Positions 30,082 to 36,590 of a stretch of 64,000 bases of DNA are shown piece by piece (positions within the stretch are counted from its first letter, which is position 1; every line of letters begins with the position of its first letter). The notes beneath the pieces were generated by a model. It was given only the letters and a program-made list of their open reading frames with translations, did no database searches and was not told the DNA's origin. A program made the translations under genes and the position numbers. This stretch comes from a virus. The stretch lies in IMG/VR virus record IMGVR_UViG_3300032287_002972, positions 103,991-167,990 of that record; one strand, written 5' to 3'.

Positions 30082-30316
30082 ATAAATTTTTTTTATGGTC
30101 ACGTACTTCATTACTTACCTTAAAAAATATTTGACCCCACACTTGGTCAAGTATTTTATTACGTACCTGATTATGTACTTGGTCATATAATTGAATACAT
30201 ACTTGTTCAGATGTTTGAACCTCTACCTTACATATATAATCACGTACTTTTTCATATACTTGGACACGTACATGTTTACATACTTCGTTATGTAGTTGGT
30301 GACTTAATGGTTTCAT
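30065..30316 (-). CDS. QV-array ORF 57 (83 aa)
   Basis: MKPLSHQLHNEVCKHVRVQV start, regular tetrads YDQVHNQVRNKILDQV. The tail HKKNLYEFSK is non-standard. Confidence 0.75.
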   Translation of the reverse strand: MKPLSHQLHNEVCKHVRVQVYEKVRDYICKVEVQTSEQVCIQLYDQVHNQVRNKILDQVWGQIFFKVSNEVRDHKKNLYEFSK

Positions 30317-30572
30317 ATATGTATGTTTTACTTATTTGGGATCGTAATTGATTACGTAAATGTTCATATATATTAGTACGTGGTCCCATATATATGTTAT
30401 CACGTAAATTATTATTTACTCGACCACATACTTTAGTGAACACTTCATCATGTAATTGGTTACGTACATCAATATGCGTTGTATAACCTATTTCTTTCCA
30501 TAATTGTTCATATACTCGATTAATTATGTGATAATATGTTTGTTCAGATATTCGATCACGTACCGATTTCAT
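30288..30572 (-). CDS. QV-array ORF 58 (94 aa), longest member
   Basis: Start at MKSVRDRISEQTYYHI, with an in-frame ATG at 30608 upstream. Irregular tail YIYETIKSPTT. Overlaps ORF 57 by 29 bases. Confidence 0.7.
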   Translation of the reverse strand: MKSVRDRISEQTYYHIINRVYEQLWKEIGYTTHIDVRNQLHDEVFTKVCGRVNNNLRDNIYMGPRTNIYEHLRNQLRSQISKTYIYETIKSPTT

Positions 30573-30741
30573 ATGATTGGTTATGTATTTGAATACGTAG
30601 ATTATCACGTATTTGTTGATGTGTTTCTAAACTATACCTTCGATGTAATCTATTCCATACTAAATAATCCATTTTGAAAAATATTTTATTAAGTACCTGT
30701 TCACGTACTTTAGTATTTATTCGATCACGTACCGATTTCAT
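30556..30741 (-). CDS. QV-array ORF 59 (61 aa)
   Basis: MKSVRDRINTKVREQV start, same opening as ORF 58, tail IHNQSYEIGT. Confidence 0.75.
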   Translation of the reverse strand: MKSVRDRINTKVREQVLNKIFFKMDYLVWNRLHRRYSLETHQQIRDNLRIQIHNQSYEIGT

Positions 30742-30959
30742 ATCGATTGGTTTTTATACATCTTACGTACATCATACCATAATCGATTAGTTATTTGGTC
30801 ATATACTTGATTATACACTTCATTACATATTCGAACTCGGATTCGACTATTCACTTGATTCCATACATTAGTACGTAATTCTTTACCTAATGATTCTTCT
30901 AATGTATCAACAATTTCATCACGTACTCGATTATACATCAATAGACTTACTGATTTCAT
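30738..30959 (-). CDS. QV-array ORF 60 (73 aa)
   Basis: MKSVSLLMYNRVRDEI start, VRICNEVYNQVYDQI core. First ORF behind the internal promoter at 30985-31016. Confidence 0.75.
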   Translation of the reverse strand: MKSVSLLMYNRVRDEIVDTLEESLGKELRTNVWNQVNSRIRVRICNEVYNQVYDQITNRLWYDVRKMYKNQSI

Positions 30960-30984
30960 ATTAAAATGTTTTTTTTTATTATCA

Positions 30985-31016
30985 CAAATGTAATAATAAA
31001 ATCTTAATTATCCAAA
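30985..31016 (-). promoter_or_regulatory. Promoter inside the array
   Basis: On the minus strand TTTG (31016-31013) and TACATTTG (30992-30985) are 20 bases apart, 26 bases before the ORF 60 start, in one of the few real gaps of the array. Confidence 0.75.
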
Positions 31017-31032
31017 CTTATTTTTTTTAATT

Positions 31033-31263
31033 TTACAAATGATGTATTGATATGTTTTGTAGTATATTAGTATGTAATTGAACTTCAGTTTGTTTAATTA
31101 AAATTTGGTTTAGTTTGTCATATACTTTTCTACGTACTTGGTCGTCTATTTGAATATCCGATAGAGTACGTGAGTGTTCATCCATGTTTTCGGTCAATTG
31201 GTCATTCAATCGTTCCCATATTTTACTAACATGTTTAAGTAGTTGTTCGTTCACTGTTTTCAT
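31033..31263 (-). CDS. QV-array ORF 61 (76 aa)
   Basis: MKTVNEQLLKHVSKIWERL start, diverged tetrads, ends just upstream of the internal promoter. Confidence 0.7.
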   Translation of the reverse strand: MKTVNEQLLKHVSKIWERLNDQLTENMDEHSRTLSDIQIDDQVRRKVYDKLNQILIKQTEVQLHTNILQNISIHHL

Positions 31264-31480
31264 TTGATATACTTTGTTTTACAATAGATATTTGTCCCCA
31301 TATTTGTTTACGTATTCTATCACGTATTCTGTCGTATAGTTGATCTTCCACTTTGTCATTTATTTGGTCATATAACCTATCACGTATTTGTCTAAATATA
31401 TTATCATGTAGTTTAATATCGACCCGTTTATCTATTCGATTATACACTTGGTCGTATATTACTTTACTCACCGATTTCAT
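31235..31480 (-). CDS. QV-array ORF 62 (81 aa)
   Basis: MKSVSKVIYDQVYNRIDKRV start. The core alternates RDRLYDQI and RDRIRKQI. Tail ISNENSERTTT. Confidence 0.75.
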   Translation of the reverse strand: MKSVSKVIYDQVYNRIDKRVDIKLHDNIFRQIRDRLYDQINDKVEDQLYDRIRDRIRKQIWGQISIVKQSISNENSERTTT

Positions 31481-31653
31481 AATTTTATGTTTTCCTTTAC
31501 AGTGTTACTTATTCTGTCAGTTGATCGAAACCACATTTTTTTCGATACTTGATTCCACACATGAGTATATAATTGATTAGCCAATTTATTATATACGTCA
31601 TTAGTTAGTTTATCAATTATCATATCACTTATTTTAATATTTACTCGTTTCAT
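31477..31653 (-). CDS. QV-array ORF 63 (58 aa)
   Basis: MKRVNIKISDMIIDKL start, HVWNQVSKKMWFRSTDRI core. Near-copy of ORF 65, same length. ATGA overlap with ORF 62. Confidence 0.75.
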   Translation of the reverse strand: MKRVNIKISDMIIDKLTNDVYNKLANQLYTHVWNQVSKKMWFRSTDRISNTVKENIKL

Positions 31654-31856
31654 AATGTTACCCTTTCTTCTATTTCCATTTGTTCTTCTAATGGTATCAT
31701 TAATTGGTCAGATATTTGTAATAGTACTTCACGCTCAATTTGTTCTTCTACTTGAATACGTACTTTGTAATGTACCGAATTATGTACTAAGTTACGAAAT
31801 TTATAACGTATTTGGTCACGAATATTAAGCATAACTTCACTAGACGCCATTTTCAT
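31650..31856 (-). CDS. QV-array ORF 64 (68 aa)
   Basis: MKMASSEVMLNIRDQIRYKF start, tail LEEQMEIEERVTL, more acidic than other members. ATGA overlaps. Confidence 0.7.
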   Translation of the reverse strand: MKMASSEVMLNIRDQIRYKFRNLVHNSVHYKVRIQVEEQIEREVLLQISDQLMIPLEEQMEIEERVTL

Positions 31857-32029
31857 AATTTTATATTTTCATTTACAGTATTACTTATTCTGTCAGATGG
31901 TCGAAACCACATTTTATTCGATACTTGATTCCACACATGAGTATTTATTTGATTAACCAATTTATTATATACACCATTAGTTAGTTTATCAATTATCATA
32001 TCACTTATTTTAATCTTTACTCGTTCCAT
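31853..32029 (-). CDS. QV-array ORF 65 (58 aa)
   Basis: Start at MERVKIKISDMIIDKL. Duplicate of ORF 63; the two DNA copies (31501-31653, 31876-32029) are nearly identical. Confidence 0.75.
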   Translation of the reverse strand: MERVKIKISDMIIDKLTNGVYNKLVNQINTHVWNQVSNKMWFRPSDRISNTVNENIKL

Positions 32030-32217
32030 AATGATAAATCTAATTGAGTAATTATTTGACCCCATATTTGGTCAGTTATTTGAACACGTACTCGATTTTC
32101 TGTCTCCTTCCATATTTGGTCATATACTTGGACATTCATTACATTATATGCACGTTTAGTTATTTCTCTACGTTCAGGTATTCGTTTATATATTATTTCA
32201 TTTGATACTGATTTCAT
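32017..32217 (-). CDS. QV-array ORF 66 (66 aa)
   Basis: MKSVSNEIIYKRIPERREIT start, later VRVQITDQIWGQIITQL. Overlaps ORF 65 by 13 bases. Confidence 0.7.
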   Translation of the reverse strand: MKSVSNEIIYKRIPERREITKRAYNVMNVQVYDQIWKETENRVRVQITDQIWGQIITQLDLSLWNE

Positions 32218-32414
32218 AATGGTAAATTTAGTTTTATTTGAAAAACCCCTAGGTCATGTACATTTCTCCGTAATTGATTATGCGTTCCATTAAACACTTC
32301 CATAACCAAATCACTACTAAATTTATTACTTACATGGTCAAACATACCAATACATACTTTACAATATATATGTTGATATGTTTTATCTCTTACTCGTATT
32401 TTTCTTATTTTCAT
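32214..32414 (-). CDS. QV-array ORF 67 (66 aa)
   Basis: MKIRKIRVRDKTYQHIYCKV start, weak periodicity, tail FQIKLNLPL. ATGA overlap. Confidence 0.7.
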   Translation of the reverse strand: MKIRKIRVRDKTYQHIYCKVCIGMFDHVSNKFSSDLVMEVFNGTHNQLRRNVHDLGVFQIKLNLPL

Positions 32415-32617
32415 AGTGATATGTTTCGGGTTACTTGTTGAAATAATTGTTCACTTACCTGACCCCATATAACCTCATTTAATCTTTTACGAACATCCTT
32501 AAGTACTTGACTACTCACTTCATCATACACTCTTTGTTTAAACCTTAGATTATTCCACATTTTCAAATGTATTTCTTCTTGTGTTTTATTTTTTTTTTTC
32601 GTTTCATATTGATCCAT
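32411..32617 (-). CDS. QV-array ORF 68 (68 aa)
   Basis: MDQYETKKKNKTQEEIHLK start (alternative MWNNLRFK at codon 20), tail QQVTRNISL. Confidence 0.65.
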   Translation of the reverse strand: MDQYETKKKNKTQEEIHLKMWNNLRFKQRVYDEVSSQVLKDVRKRLNEVIWGQVSEQLFQQVTRNISL

Positions 32618-32801
32618 TTTGTTTAAAATGAGTTTTCATTTGATGATACATTTGACCTCTTAGTTGGCTAATTCCTCTAACCATTAATTCGTTACGAATT
32701 CGATTATATGTTTCATCACCTATTTGAGTTTCGACTTCAAACAAGAATTGATTTAGTGTTTTGGAACACTTACTAAATATTTTATTCCTTACTCTTTTCA
32801 T
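32604..32801 (-). CDS. QV-array ORF 69 (65 aa)
   Basis: MKRVRNKIFSKCSKTLNQFL start, weak periodicity, tail HFKQNGSI. Confidence 0.7.
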   Translation of the reverse strand: MKRVRNKIFSKCSKTLNQFLFEVETQIGDETYNRIRNELMVRGISQLRGQMYHQMKTHFKQNGSI

Positions 32802-32817
32802 GTGTGTCGTTTATTCT

Positions 32818-33009
32818 CTATCTGGAACGTATTTGTATAAGTATGTTACCATAAACTTGATTATGTATTTTAAACCATAATTCAGCAAATAAAGTACCAC
32901 GTACTTGATGATATATTCGTTCACTTAAATGTTTTACTGTTTTATTATGTGACCAATTATACATTTTATAGTGTATTTGTTCATACATTTCTCTACTTAC
33001 AGATTTCAT
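32818..33009 (-). CDS. QV-array ORF 70 (63 aa)
   Basis: MKSVSREMYEQIHYKMYNW start, partial tetrads, tail NILIQIRSR. Confidence 0.7.
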   Translation of the reverse strand: MKSVSREMYEQIHYKMYNWSHNKTVKHLSERIYHQVRGTLFAELWFKIHNQVYGNILIQIRSR

Positions 33010-33194
33010 ATTTTTATATTTTCAATTAATATATTTCGTAACCCAATAATATGTTCGTGAGTTATTGGAACCACTATATTACTACGTACATGTGCCCATA
33101 CAGCATAACTTAATTTATCGTACACAGTTTTGTGTGCGTCATAAGAATAACATACTTTAACTCGATTATATATTTGTTCTTCAACTGACTTCAT
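33006..33194 (-). CDS. QV-array ORF 71 (62 aa)
   Basis: MKSVEEQIYNRVKVCYSYD start. Diverged core, tail LIENIKI. ATGA overlap. Confidence 0.7.
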   Translation of the reverse strand: MKSVEEQIYNRVKVCYSYDAHKTVYDKLSYAVWAHVRSNIVVPITHEHIIGLRNILIENIKI

Positions 33195-33379
33195 AATTTT
33201 ATGTTTTCCGCTACAATACCTACCATTTGAATCATTACTTGGTCAAATATTTTTTTCTCTGTTTGGTGACACATATCATTATATACATGTCTATTTATTT
33301 TACCGTATATTTTATTACACATTTTAGATGCACAATAATCATATACTTTTTTTTTAATTAAATATTTCGTATCATTCAT
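33191..33379 (-). CDS. QV-array ORF 72 (62 aa)
   Basis: MNDTKYLIKKKVYDYCASKM start, few tetrads, tail IVAENIKL. ATGA overlap. Confidence 0.7.
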   Translation of the reverse strand: MNDTKYLIKKKVYDYCASKMCNKIYGKINRHVYNDMCHQTEKKIFDQVMIQMVGIVAENIKL

Positions 33380-33573
33380 AATTTAATGTTACTTTTTACT
33401 CGGTTAAAAAATCTACTATGTACTTGATTTGATATTTTACTACCTACTCGTTCATCTACTTGGTCAAATACATTACCACTAATTTTTCCATATACTTGTT
33501 CATGTACTTCGTCATATAATAGAAACCACACTTTATGTACTTGAATACCTAATCTAACACTTACTTGTTTCAT
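33376..33573 (-). CDS. QV-array ORF 73 (65 aa)
   Basis: MKQVSVRLGIQVHKVWFLLY start, NVFDQVDERVGSKISNQV core, tail VKSNIKL. Confidence 0.7.
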   Translation of the reverse strand: MKQVSVRLGIQVHKVWFLLYDEVHEQVYGKISGNVFDQVDERVGSKISNQVHSRFFNRVKSNIKL

Positions 33574-33755
33574 TATTTTATATTGTTTTTTATATCAATT
33601 GTAATATTAGGGACATTATTGTCAAATAAAACAATGAGTGTATGGAAATATATCTGACCATTTACACCACATAACAATGTGGTGCTCATTTTATTACGAG
33701 AACCACCACTAAAGAACCCTAATTTTTCATTCACTTGAGATTCAATATTTTTCAT
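33573..33755 (-). CDS. QV-array ORF 74 (60 aa), degenerate
   Basis: Start at MKNIESQVNEKLGFFSGG, which overlaps ORF 75 in ATGA; an in-frame ATG at 33770 is upstream. Tetrads mostly lost. Confidence 0.65.
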   Translation of the reverse strand: MKNIESQVNEKLGFFSGGSRNKMSTTLLCGVNGQIYFHTLIVLFDNNVPNITIDIKNNIK

Positions 33756-33940
33756 ACTTTCAGATTCCATTTTATTTGACGAAATATTTGGTTGTGTAAT
33801 TGGTTATTTATACATATAGTAATATTATTTTCTACATGTATACATACAACAAAAGGCACATGTTTGTTTACAATTGAAATGAGTGGTTTCTGTACTTCAC
33901 TCCATATGATTCTTTGAGGTACTTCTAAAGATGTTATCAT
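33752..33940 (-). CDS. QV-array ORF 75 (62 aa), degenerate
   Basis: MITSLEVPQRIIWSEV start, with hydrophobic/valine content but few Q. First ORF after the strong promoter at 33964-33995. Confidence 0.65.
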   Translation of the reverse strand: MITSLEVPQRIIWSEVQKPLISIVNKHVPFVVCIHVENNITICINNQLHNQIFRQIKWNLKV

Positions 33941-33963
33941 GATATATTATCGTTTTGTTAAGA

Positions 33964-33995
33964 CAAAGATAGGTCGAATGTTTCACATAACCAAA
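33964..33995 (-). promoter_or_regulatory. Strong promoter for the array
   Basis: On the minus strand TTTGGTTATG (TTTG at 33995-33992) and TATCTTTG (33971-33964) with a 20-base spacer, the same sequence type as the plus-strand cassettes. The ATG at 33940 lies 23 bases downstream. Confidence 0.85.
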
Positions 33996-34013
33996 TTAAT
34001 AACTTGAACCTTA

Positions 34014-34214
34014 TCATTTTTTTTGTTGTTCATTCTTAATTTGGTCAAGTATGGGTCTATATAATTGTTCACTTACTTGGGTATTCACGTAAATATGTAC
34101 ATCAGAAACTAACTTACCTTGTATCCTTATAGAGACACTATTAAACAAATCCTCATATATTTTGTGACGTATAGAACTAATATCTTTACGTAGTGATTCG
34201 TTAAAGTTCTTCAT
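34014..34214 (-). CDS. QV-array ORF 76 (66 aa), degenerate
   Basis: MKNFNESLRKDISSIRHKIY start, some alternation (VHIYVNTQVSEQLY). Lies upstream of the strong promoter. Confidence 0.65.
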   Translation of the reverse strand: MKNFNESLRKDISSIRHKIYEDLFNSVSIRIQGKLVSDVHIYVNTQVSEQLYRPILDQIKNEQQKK

Positions 34215-34282
34215 AATGTTTTATTTACAACCATATTAATAATAACTTGGTTACGTATTTGATTATACAATAAATGATATGA

Positions 34283-34471
34283 CTAATCTTCTTTTTCATA
34301 TTCTTTATATAATGAAACAAGAGATAAATTATAATTCCTATTAGGGATAAATAATTTAGTCTGAATAGTGTCTCTTACATGATAATTAACATTAGAACAT
34401 ATCGCTTTACTGTGAATATACATTATTTTATTCACCAAAATGTCGCTAATTATTTTTTGAAAATTATTCAT
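34283..34471 (-). CDS. QV-array ORF 77 (62 aa), degenerate
   Basis: MNNFQKIISDILVNKIMYIH start, no clear tetrads. The 68 bases downstream still encode a QV fragment (YNQIRNQVIINMV). Confidence 0.55.
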   Translation of the reverse strand: MNNFQKIISDILVNKIMYIHSKAICSNVNYHVRDTIQTKLFIPNRNYNLSLVSLYKEYEKED

Positions 34472-34476
34472 ATTAT

Positions 34477-34713
34477 TTATGGTTTAATATTTTTTAACGA
34501 ATAAATATTTTCACTTTCAACCTTATTTGGGTAAATATTATTCACATCTTTCCATACTGTGTCCATATGTATACTCACGTCAATCATTACATCATTACAA
34601 ACTTTTTCTCTAGATAATAAAATAATATCAGATAGAAATTTATGCATCTTGTTATCAATAACCTTCTCAATCTTTTTCATTTTTTTATCAATCTTGTTTA
34701 TAACACTTTTCAT
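34477..34713 (-). CDS. QV-array ORF 78 (78 aa), degenerate
   Basis: MKSVINKIDKKMKKIEKVID start, Lys-rich, weak periodicity. Confidence 0.6.
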   Translation of the reverse strand: MKSVINKIDKKMKKIEKVIDNKMHKFLSDIILLSREKVCNDVMIDVSIHMDTVWKDVNNIYPNKVESENIYSLKNIKP

Positions 34714-34898
34714 GGTTTAACATTTTGTTTTACTTGAACATATGATTTATCACTAACCTGTTCAAATACTTCTCCATGAATATCATCATATATTTGTGTA
34801 TGTAATTTATCAGAAAATTTCTTATCTAATAATTTATGTATATGTCTATACACACTTTTAATTAACCGATTACGTATTTTAGTTCTCAAATTCTTCAT
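34710..34898 (-). CDS. QV-array ORF 79 (62 aa)
   Basis: MKNLRTKIRNRLIKSVYRHI start, tail SYVQVKQNVKP. Moderate tetrads, ATGA overlap with ORF 78. Confidence 0.65.
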   Translation of the reverse strand: MKNLRTKIRNRLIKSVYRHIHKLLDKKFSDKLHTQIYDDIHGEVFEQVSDKSYVQVKQNVKP

Positions 34899-35089
34899 CG
34901 TTCATATTTTTTTCTAAATTTAATATCATAATAAACTCTATTCTTAGTTAAATTGGATATGCTATTAATCACAGTTTTATTATTCACTTTATTATAGATT
35001 TTACTACCCACAGTTTCAAAAAATTCTGCATGGTTAGGTTTAATTTTAAGTCCGATGATATCTGATATTTTAATTCTTATATTATTCAT
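34895..35089 (-). CDS. QV-array ORF 80 (64 aa), first in transcription order
   Basis: MNNIRIKISDIIGLKIKPN start, little periodicity remains. ATGA overlap with ORF 79. Marks the promoter-distal edge of recognisable array sequence. Confidence 0.6.
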   Translation of the reverse strand: MNNIRIKISDIIGLKIKPNHAEFFETVGSKIYNKVNNKTVINSISNLTKNRVYYDIKFRKKYER

Positions 35090-35093
35090 AATG

Positions 35094-35321
35094 TTATTTT
35101 TTTTTTAATAGATTTAATTTATTTGTTTTTAAGAAATAAAAAACATGTAAAATTAACACTATTGTATTAACAACAATTATCGGAAATTCTTGTTTATAAA
35201 GACCATAAAATACCCAAACAACACACGCCATCGCGTTAATAAATCTTATCTTGTTCTCACCTTTTGGGATAAAAGAAATTATTGTTAATGAAGTTGCTAA
35301 CCAACCAATGTAATTAATCAT
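35094..35321 (-). CDS. SemiSWEET/PQ-loop-like membrane protein
   Basis: 75 aa from MINYIGWLATSLTIISFIPK. Three hydrophobic segments with IGWxAT, an FIPK loop, RxxNAMACVVWVxYG and a third helix, matching the three-helix SemiSWEET sugar-transporter layout. Works as a dimer in known members. 35321 is chosen over 35351 because the longer form overlaps the preceding gene. Unusual for a phage; it may alter host sugar flux. Confidence 0.75.
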   Translation of the reverse strand: MINYIGWLATSLTIISFIPKGENKIRFINAMACVVWVFYGLYKQEFPIIVVNTIVLILHVFYFLKTNKLNLLKKK

Positions 35322-35328
35322 AATTAAT

Positions 35329-35778
35329 TTATATACTGTTAAAAAAATCATTGTTTTTAAAAATCAAGACAATAAAATCTAAGACAGAATCATCTAAAGG
35401 TTTATAGATATCACCTTGTATTGTCTGAAATAATAATATAACACATTCCTTGTCCCCCATTTCAGATAGAACATCGTATGGAACAGTTTCAATACCTTTT
35501 CTTTTTAAAATAACATTTATATCGAAAGAACACTTTGGTTGAATGTAATTTACAGGTATGTCAAGTTTCATCTTAAACAACTGATCACATTTCTCATAGT
35601 CCTCAATTTTTTCAAACTCTTTGATTAATACAGATAACCCTGAATTATATGTAATCATATTAAATTTACTAACACCATCGGTTATATATTTATAGTACAT
35701 ATATTCCACATTATCCATTTCTTTAGATAATGTTAAGTACATTGAATTATTTGTAAATAGTTCATCCATGAAACTCAT
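35329..35778 (-). CDS. Hypothetical protein (149 aa)
   Basis: Helical soluble protein starting MSFMDELFTNNSMYLTLSKE, with one short Cys pair but no known motif. Overlaps the gene upstream by 17 bases, so it is in the same operon. Confidence 0.7.
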   Translation of the reverse strand: MSFMDELFTNNSMYLTLSKEMDNVEYMYYKYITDGVSKFNMITYNSGLSVLIKEFEKIEDYEKCDQLFKMKLDIPVNYIQPKCSFDINVILKRKGIETVPYDVLSEMGDKECVILLFQTIQGDIYKPLDDSVLDFIVLIFKNNDFFNSI

Positions 35779-36109
35779 TGTTTTCCTTTTTTTTCTTGTA
35801 ATATTGTCGTTGTCTCTCCAATATTTTTTCTCTATTATTTTGATAATATTTTTTTTGTGTATCCTTTTTTTTACTTTTCTTTAAAATAATACTCTCTTTG
35901 TTTTTCTCATAATACTCTTTTTGTCTTTCCAAGAATTTTTCCTTATTCTCCAAATAATATAAACGTCTTTTGTTTTTCAATTTCTCTTTAGAATATTGAG
36001 ACATATTATGATAATACTCTAACCTATCTTTCTTGTGTTTTTCCTTCTCCTCCTCATTCATACTGAGATATCTTTCTCTAAAGTATTGTTTTCTTTCTTC
36101 AGTTTTCAT
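35762..36109 (-). CDS. Charged helical repeat protein (115 aa)
   Basis: Lys/Glu/Tyr-rich with repeated LERQKEYYEKNKE and LERQRQYYKKKKE units, predicted as a continuous helix. Similar YY-x-KNKE repeats occur in phage proteins next to HNH domains and may bind nucleic acid; no HNH domain is present here. Confidence 0.75.
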   Translation of the reverse strand: MKTEERKQYFRERYLSMNEEEKEKHKKDRLEYYHNMSQYSKEKLKNKRRLYYLENKEKFLERQKEYYEKNKESIILKKSKKKDTQKKYYQNNREKILERQRQYYKKKKENNEFHG

Positions 36110-36120
36110 ATTAATCTATT

Positions 36121-36158
36121 TAAAATAAAAAAAGGGACATATAAAAATTATATGTCCC
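36121..36158 (-). terminator. Intrinsic terminator (minus strand)
   Basis: GGGACATATA and TATATGTCCC (10 bp) followed on the minus strand by a run of T. Ends the 36176 gene. Confidence 0.85.
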
Positions 36159-36175
36159 ATGTAAGAAGAAAGATA

Positions 36176-36565
36176 TTAATCAATCACTCTCTTCTTAACA
36201 TTTTCCAAGGGGTCGAACCTTGTTTGAATGTCCACGTAGTATTTACCCGGTGGTACAATCGTGTGACGGTGGTCCTTCTTTGTTGTCACAACAGGTTTAT
36301 CCAATGTGATTCCAAGACCTTGTAACTCGGACTGTAAAGAGTGATTTAAAATACACTCCTCATGTGCTTCGATTACGAAACCACCGTTATCGTACTCGTA
36401 GATATCGTAGTTACCGAACAGAGCGTGGAAGCTACCAGATCTCTCTGACGCTGCAATGTACTGCTTTGTAACTTTTTTAATACCTTTGGGGAGTTCCTTC
36501 ACTTTGAAGAACTGAACATCACCCTGATGAAAACTAACGTTTTCGAACTTTAATTTGTTTTTCAT
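36176..36565 (-). CDS. Conserved phage protein (129 aa)
   Basis: The pattern GDVQFFKVKELPKGIKK, YIAASERSGSFHALFGNYD, DHRHTIVPPGKYYVDIQTRF and DPLENVKKRVID matches a conserved family in phages and bacteria, with unknown function and a probable beta-rich fold. Own terminator. Confidence 0.85.
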   Translation of the reverse strand: MKNKLKFENVSFHQGDVQFFKVKELPKGIKKVTKQYIAASERSGSFHALFGNYDIYEYDNGGFVIEAHEECILNHSLQSELQGLGITLDKPVVTTKKDHRHTIVPPGKYYVDIQTRFDPLENVKKRVID

Positions 36566-36590
36566 GAAAAACGGTTTTATATATAAATAT

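Larger units (their letters stand above)
19247..35089 (-). repeat. Tandem array of 80 QV-tetrad small ORFs
   Basis: About 15.8 kb, all on the minus strand, with 80 consecutive ORFs of 28-94 codons (mostly 58-76). Each starts like MK-x-V and ends near QLKQNI. In between, every fourth residue is V, I, L or W, usually preceded by Q, N, K or R (xxQV units, 12-base period). Neighbours overlap by ATGA or by 10-20 bases in most cases. At least two promoters lie inside (30985-31016, 33964-33995). Repeats are cleanest at 19-30 kb and fade above 33 kb. Confidence 0.85.

Noticed and set aside
19110-31580. Plus-strand hydrophobic ORFs opposite the array
   Set aside because: Antisense of the 12-base repeats (VQ codons become TTG/TAC), so open frames with Leu/Tyr-rich sequence arise by complementarity. 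They lack A-rich leaders.
19247-35089. CRISPR array
   Set aside because: Repeats are short (12 bases), degenerate and coding, with no constant repeat and unique spacer alternation and no cas genes.
18510-35089. Single long gene broken by sequencing errors
   Set aside because: Nearly every ORF has its own ATG with the same A-rich leader and a matching stop overlap, which random frameshifts would not produce.
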